Shown here piece after piece: positions 8,497-10,282 of a DNA stretch of 10,282 bases. The notes beneath the pieces are model-generated. The model saw only the letters and a program-made list of their open reading frames with translations, did no database searches and was not told the DNA's origin. The translations under genes were made by a program, and so were the position numbers. This DNA is from an uncultured Clostridium sp. (GTDB lineage Bacteria; Bacillota_A; Clostridia; Lachnospirales; Lachnospiraceae): the NCBI GenBank assembly GCA_945836785.1, contig CAMAMD010000043.1, positions 1-10,282 on the forward strand. The letters are read 5' to 3'. The first letter of the stretch is position 1. Every line of letters starts with the position of its first letter.

Positions 8497-8594
8497 CAGA
8501 AAAAATCATCCGAAAAATAGTATCCTTGTAATCACGACGTGGTTTTGGTAACATTTCATGCAGTTCAGTCTCCGTAACTTTGTTGTTCATATAA

Positions 8595-8624
8595 TTTCCT
8601 CCTTCAATTGTCCGCAGGAGGAAA
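8595..8624 (-). promoter_or_regulatory. Hairpin that sequesters the rpn ribosome binding site
   Basis: In the minus-strand RNA, UUUCCUCCU (8616-8624) is followed by a 12-base loop and AGGAGGAAA (8595-8603), a perfect 9-bp stem. Its 3' arm contains the whole GGAGG (8598-8602) that serves the ATG at 8590. The 5' arm is effectively an anti-Shine-Dalgarno. Such structures are known to limit translation of transposase and toxin genes. The internal start at 7899 has no comparable cover that I can see. Confidence 0.75.
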
Positions 8625-8661
8625 ATTGTAACATCCCGTATCGAATCCCTTTTCCCCGCTG

Positions 8662-8690
8662 CTTATATTTTTGTGAAATAAAGCATCGAA
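8662..8690 (-). promoter_or_regulatory. Possible proximal promoter of the rpn-like gene
   Basis: Minus strand: TTCGAT at 8685-8690, a 17-base spacer, TATAAG at 8662-8667. It is weaker than the distal candidate at 8771-8799. It would give a leader of about 65 bases that still includes the RBS hairpin. Confidence 0.3.
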
Positions 8691-8754
8691 GTTCTGAGAT
8701 TCTAAGAATGTTAGATGCGGTATGAATACAAACCACTAAGTATAGAATAGAAAT

Positions 8755-8783
8755 TTAATGCTTTAAAAACAATATAGCATTAA
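8755..8783. repeat. Inverted repeat over the distal rpn promoter
   Basis: TTAATGCT (8755-8762) and AGCATTAA (8776-8783) form perfect 8-bp arms around a 13-base spacer. It overlaps the -10 and start of the minus-strand promoter, a typical operator position. It has no T tract after either arm, so it is not an obvious terminator. Function is inferred from position only. Confidence 0.5.
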
Positions 8784-8799
8784 TTACAGAATATATCAA
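8771..8799 (-). promoter_or_regulatory. Probable distal promoter of the rpn-like gene (extended -10)
   Basis: Minus strand: -35 TTGATA at 8794-8799, a 17-base spacer, and -10 TATATT at 8771-8776 preceded by TGC, an extended -10. The predicted start is near 8764, leaving a leader of roughly 175 bases before the ATG at 8590. The inverted repeat at 8755-8783 covers the -10 box and start. Confidence 0.55.
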
Positions 8800-8872
8800 G
8801 TTATAATTTGTGAATAAACAGTGAAAACATTAACACAATAGAATATCGGTAATCACTTTTAAATTATATCCC

Positions 8873-8901
8873 TTGCCATACCGTTTTATAAAATGTATAA
8901 T
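8873..8901 (+). promoter_or_regulatory. Probable promoter of the phosphoribosyltransferase-like gene
   Basis: Plus strand: -35 TTGCCA at 8873-8878, a 17-base spacer and a perfect -10 TATAAT at 8896-8901. The start is expected near 8908, giving a 50-base A/T-rich leader to the ATG at 8957. Confidence 0.75.
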
Positions 8902-8956
8902 ATCTTAATAGAGAAAAACATATTGTATAACTATCATTCTTTATAAGGAGGTTATT

Positions 8957-9601
8957 ATGGAAAATACAAATTCTTTCAAGATTAATTCACAATACAACAA
9001 TCTGATATCGTTGACTGCTACACCGGGGCATTTTGCCACATCATCATCTCATATCAATTATTATATTGATATGACCAGTTTAAAATCGAGAAGAAACGAG
9101 GCAAAAGCCGTTGCAAAAGCTCTTGTGCAGGAGTACGTTGCAACCACTGTAATTGACACAATTATCTGTCTTGATGGTACAGATATTATTGGTGCCTATC
9201 TGGCCGATGAGCTCACAAGCGCAGGGATTCTGTCAGCCAATCTACATAATACCGTATATATTATTACGCCGGAGCAAAATGCTATGGGACAGCTGATGTT
9301 CCGTGAAAATTTTCTTCCAATGATAAGGAATAAACATGTTCTTGTTTTACTTGCAACCGCAACAACAGGAAAAACAGTTAAAACCGCACTGGAATGTATT
9401 GAATATTACGGTGGAACAATTGCAGGTGTCTCCTCCATATTCTCAGCGGCAAAGGAAATACACGGTCAACGTGTAAACACTATATTTACAACAGATGATA
9501 TTCCAAATTATGCAACCTATTCTGCCACAGAATGCCCTATGTGCAAAGCAGGTCAGAAAATTAATGCCATCGTAAACAGTTTCGGATATGCAAAGCTGTA
9601 A
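8957..9601 (+). CDS. Phosphoribosyltransferase-like protein related to orotate phosphoribosyltransferase, altered PRPP loop
   Basis: 214 residues, starting at the ATG after AAGGAGG (8945-8951, spacing five). GHFATSSSHINYYID (24-38) matches the OPRT N-terminal signature with its Tyr-Ile-Asp, and a CLDGTDIIGAYLADEL segment (71-86) resembles the phosphoribosyltransferase core after the first strand. The PRPP loop is at about 128-140, VLVLLATATTGKT. It keeps the TTG-x-T phosphate-binding part, but the two acidic residues usually found just before it (E/D-D) are Leu132 and Ala133. The OPRT catalytic-loop Lys/His pattern is also not recognisable. The C-terminus has CPMC (Cys193, Cys196) and SFGYAKL. 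It is probably a soluble cytoplasmic protein whose fold is clear but whose transferase activity is doubtful; it may bind a nucleotide or regulate. No pyrimidine genes are adjacent. The only same-strand neighbour visible is the FMN_bind-like membrane protein. Confidence 0.7.
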   Translation: MENTNSFKINSQYNNLISLTATPGHFATSSSHINYYIDMTSLKSRRNEAKAVAKALVQEYVATTVIDTIICLDGTDIIGAYLADELTSAGILSANLHNTVYIITPEQNAMGQLMFRENFLPMIRNKHVLVLLATATTGKTVKTALECIEYYGGTIAGVSSIFSAAKEIHGQRVNTIFTTDDIPNYATYSATECPMCKAGQKINAIVNSFGYAKL

Positions 9602-9630
9602 TTTTTATCCCTAATTTCATAAAAACAGTT

Positions 9631-9685
9631 ATAAAAGCTCCTCACCCCGAATATATTTATAATAATCTAAGTGAGGAGTTTTTAT
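9631..9685 (+). terminator. Terminator-like hairpin that also covers the RBS of the downstream gene
   Basis: ATAAAAGCTCCTCAC (9631-9645) pairs with GTGAGGAGTTTTTAT (9671-9685) as a 15-bp stem with a single G-U wobble, around a 25-base loop. The upper 8 bp, CTCCTCAC/GTGAGGAG, followed by TTTTT, is what an intrinsic terminator looks like. The same GAGGAG (9673-9678) is the ribosome binding site for the ATG at 9686, seven bases on. Both uses follow from the sequence; which dominates is inference. A TATAAT in the loop (9658-9663), without a good -35, could start a short transcript lacking the 5' arm. Confidence 0.6.
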
Positions 9686-10174
9686 ATGTCTTCCAATACC
9701 AAAATTATTGTATTAAAATCAAAAGAACTGATATATACCGGCATTTTTATTGTATTGGGAATCCTGTTGATTCTCCTGCTGGTTTACATGTTTTCCGGAG
9801 ATTCCAAGACCGACTCCGACAAAAAGGATGCAATCTCCTCATCACAGGGACAGGAACAAGCTGAGGAAAGCACTGAAACCATCACTACATATAAACCCGG
9901 CGTATATACATCTGAGCTGAATCTGGGTGGCTCCCAGTTACAGGTAACGGTGACCGTAGACGAAAATACCGTATCTCATGTCGACATTTCCAATCTGGAT
10001 GATACCGTGACCGCCATGTACCCATTGATTCAACCATCTCTGGATGAAATCAACAACCAGATTACAGTCGTATCTAACATGGACGAAATCACCTACTCCA
10101 AAGATAACCAGTACACTACCATCATCATCATGGAGGCAGTTAAACAGGCCATAGAACCAGCCATCATAAAATAA
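9686..10174 (+). CDS. Membrane-anchored protein with an FMN_bind-like domain
   Basis: 162 residues from the ATG at 9686, with GAGGAG at 9673-9678. A GTG at 9671 is in frame but lies within the RBS region, so the ATG is preferred. A short charged N-terminus is followed by one hydrophobic helix (about 15-37, rich in Ile and Leu). A polar Ser/Asp/Glu/Gln linker (about 38-68) follows, then a domain of about 90 residues starting YKPGVYTSELNLGGSQLQVTV. The order (G-x-Y start, V-x-V-x-V strand, V-x-I-x-N strand, a helix, then an I-x-EAVKQAIEPA helix) resembles FMN_bind proteins. However, the S(T)GATxTS stretch that normally receives the flavin is replaced by YSKDNQYTT at 137-145. It is therefore probably an exported, membrane-tethered relative that may not bind covalent FMN. 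It lies 84 bases after the phosphoribosyltransferase-like gene. Confidence 0.65.
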   Translation: MSSNTKIIVLKSKELIYTGIFIVLGILLILLLVYMFSGDSKTDSDKKDAISSSQGQEQAEESTETITTYKPGVYTSELNLGGSQLQVTVTVDENTVSHVDISNLDDTVTAMYPLIQPSLDEINNQITVVSNMDEITYSKDNQYTTIIIMEAVKQAIEPAIIK

Positions 10175-10248
10175 AGCATTGTTAAAACTGCTTTGCAAAA
10201 ATATTTCACGGAGCTGTTATGCATATGGTATATCTATTTTAGGAAAAC

Positions 10249-10282
10249 CCGCTCCCGCTCGTTGCTCACGCAGCGGGAGCGG
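10249..10282. terminator. GC-rich hairpin at the right edge, probable terminator
   Basis: CCGCTCCCGCT (10249-10259) and AGCGGGAGCGG (10272-10282) are perfect 11-bp arms around a 12-base loop. AAAA precedes it at 10244-10247, so on the minus strand the stem is followed by a C/G pair and TTTT, a good terminator for a gene entering from the right. The plus-strand T tract, if any, is beyond the window. The position 75 bases after the FMN_bind-like gene suits a shared, bidirectional terminator. The stretch from 10175 to 10248 holds nothing else I can support. Confidence 0.65.

Larger units (their letters stand above)
7672..8590 (-). pseudogene. Rpn-family PD-(D/E)XK nuclease ('putative transposase'), frameshifted at an A8 run
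   Basis: Resembles the Rpn/PDDEXK_2 recombination-promoting nucleases common in Lachnospiraceae. From the ATG at 8590 (GGAGG at 8598-8602) the first frame reads MNNKVTETELHEMLPKP, then DYKDTIFRMIFSEKK, and stops at 8468-8470 after 40 codons. The rest continues in another frame as ELLALYNAVNGTDY and onward to the TGA at 7672. Removing one A from the run of eight (8489-8496) joins them into a 305-residue protein of usual family length. Numbered that way, the nuclease core shows Asp20/Asp23 in DYKDTIF, Asp76 in CVIDMRL and Glu83-x-Gln85 in YEHQS, followed by NPNMPLRDL. The C-terminus has the family's IGREEGISIGRTEGII repeat and a helical tail. E. coli Rpn proteins are DNA nucleases that promote RecA-independent recombination and act in phage defence. 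The break could be decay, a sequencing error, or a slippage switch. Everything after the A8 run is open and looks preserved. Confidence 0.85.
8591..8956. other. Divergent intergenic region between the rpn-like gene and the phosphoribosyltransferase-like gene
   Basis: 366 bases without a gene. It holds the rpn RBS hairpin (8595-8624), two minus-strand promoter candidates, the inverted repeat at 8755-8783, the plus-strand promoter at 8873-8901 and its RBS. An imperfect 23-bp palindrome lies at 8693-8715 (ATTCT-A-AGAAT core flanked by TCT and AGA), just upstream of the proximal rpn -35 box. Outside these the DNA is A/T-rich with no coding frame I can support. Confidence 0.8.

Noticed and set aside
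8485..8500. Programmed -1 ribosomal frameshift of the type used by IS transposases
   Set aside because: The A-rich run invites it, but joining the two rpn frames needs a shift equivalent to deleting one base, so -1 slippage gives the wrong frame.
7672..8590. A complete insertion sequence around the 'putative transposase'
   Set aside because: I found no terminal inverted repeats or target-site duplication flanking it. Rpn proteins are named transposases by homology but are not known to move as classical IS elements.
10219..10242. Seven-codon open frame (MHMVYLF) after GGAG near the right edge
   Set aside because: It is too short to support as a gene, though it does end just before the terminal hairpin.

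Overview
The window looks like chromosomal DNA of a low-GC Firmicute, most likely a member of the Lachnospiraceae or a close clostridial relative. This rests on the A/T-rich intergenic DNA, strong GGAGG ribosome binding sites, sigma-A type promoters, the addB-addA gene order and an Rpn/PD-(D/E)XK 'putative transposase' of the kind common in that family. No rRNA, tRNA, CRISPR array or complete insertion sequence is visible.

Layout from left to right. (1) Positions 1-323, minus strand: 5' part of queF (queuosine biosynthesis), running off the left edge, with its own promoter. (2) 414-7350, minus strand: the two-gene addBA operon. addB (7350 to 4054) overlaps addA (4088 to 414) by 35 bases, and together they encode the AddAB helicase-nuclease, the Firmicute counterpart of RecBCD. 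(3) 7351-7671: the addBA leader. A near-consensus minus-strand promoter lies at 7619-7648. Between it and addB is a tandem array of an 88-bp unit (two identical copies plus 53 bp of a third) that should be transcribed as the 5' untranslated region. (4) 7672-8590, minus strand: an Rpn-family nuclease gene broken by one extra A in an A8 run. An intact in-frame internal gene for the C-terminal 75 residues (7672-7899) has its own strong ribosome binding site. (5) 8591-8956: a divergent regulatory region with promoters for both directions, a hairpin covering the rpn ribosome binding site, and inverted repeats. (6) 8957-9601, plus strand: a phosphoribosyltransferase-like protein with an altered PRPP loop. 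(7) 9631-9685: a 15-bp stem that looks like a terminator and also covers the next ribosome binding site. (8) 9686-10174, plus strand: a membrane-anchored protein with an FMN_bind-like extracytoplasmic domain. (9) 10249-10282: a GC-rich hairpin at the right edge, probably a terminator.

How the genes work together. queF and addBA are housekeeping functions (tRNA modification, double-strand break repair). The accessory locus of most interest is the rpn-like gene. Its full-length nuclease appears doubly silenced, by a sequestered ribosome binding site and a homopolymer frameshift. The C-terminal product, equivalent to the intragenic antitoxin described for E. coli Rpn proteins, keeps an intact start. 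That fits either a decaying toxin-antitoxin/defence gene or one whose toxin is switched on by slippage at the A8 tract. The two plus-strand genes have no firmly assigned function.
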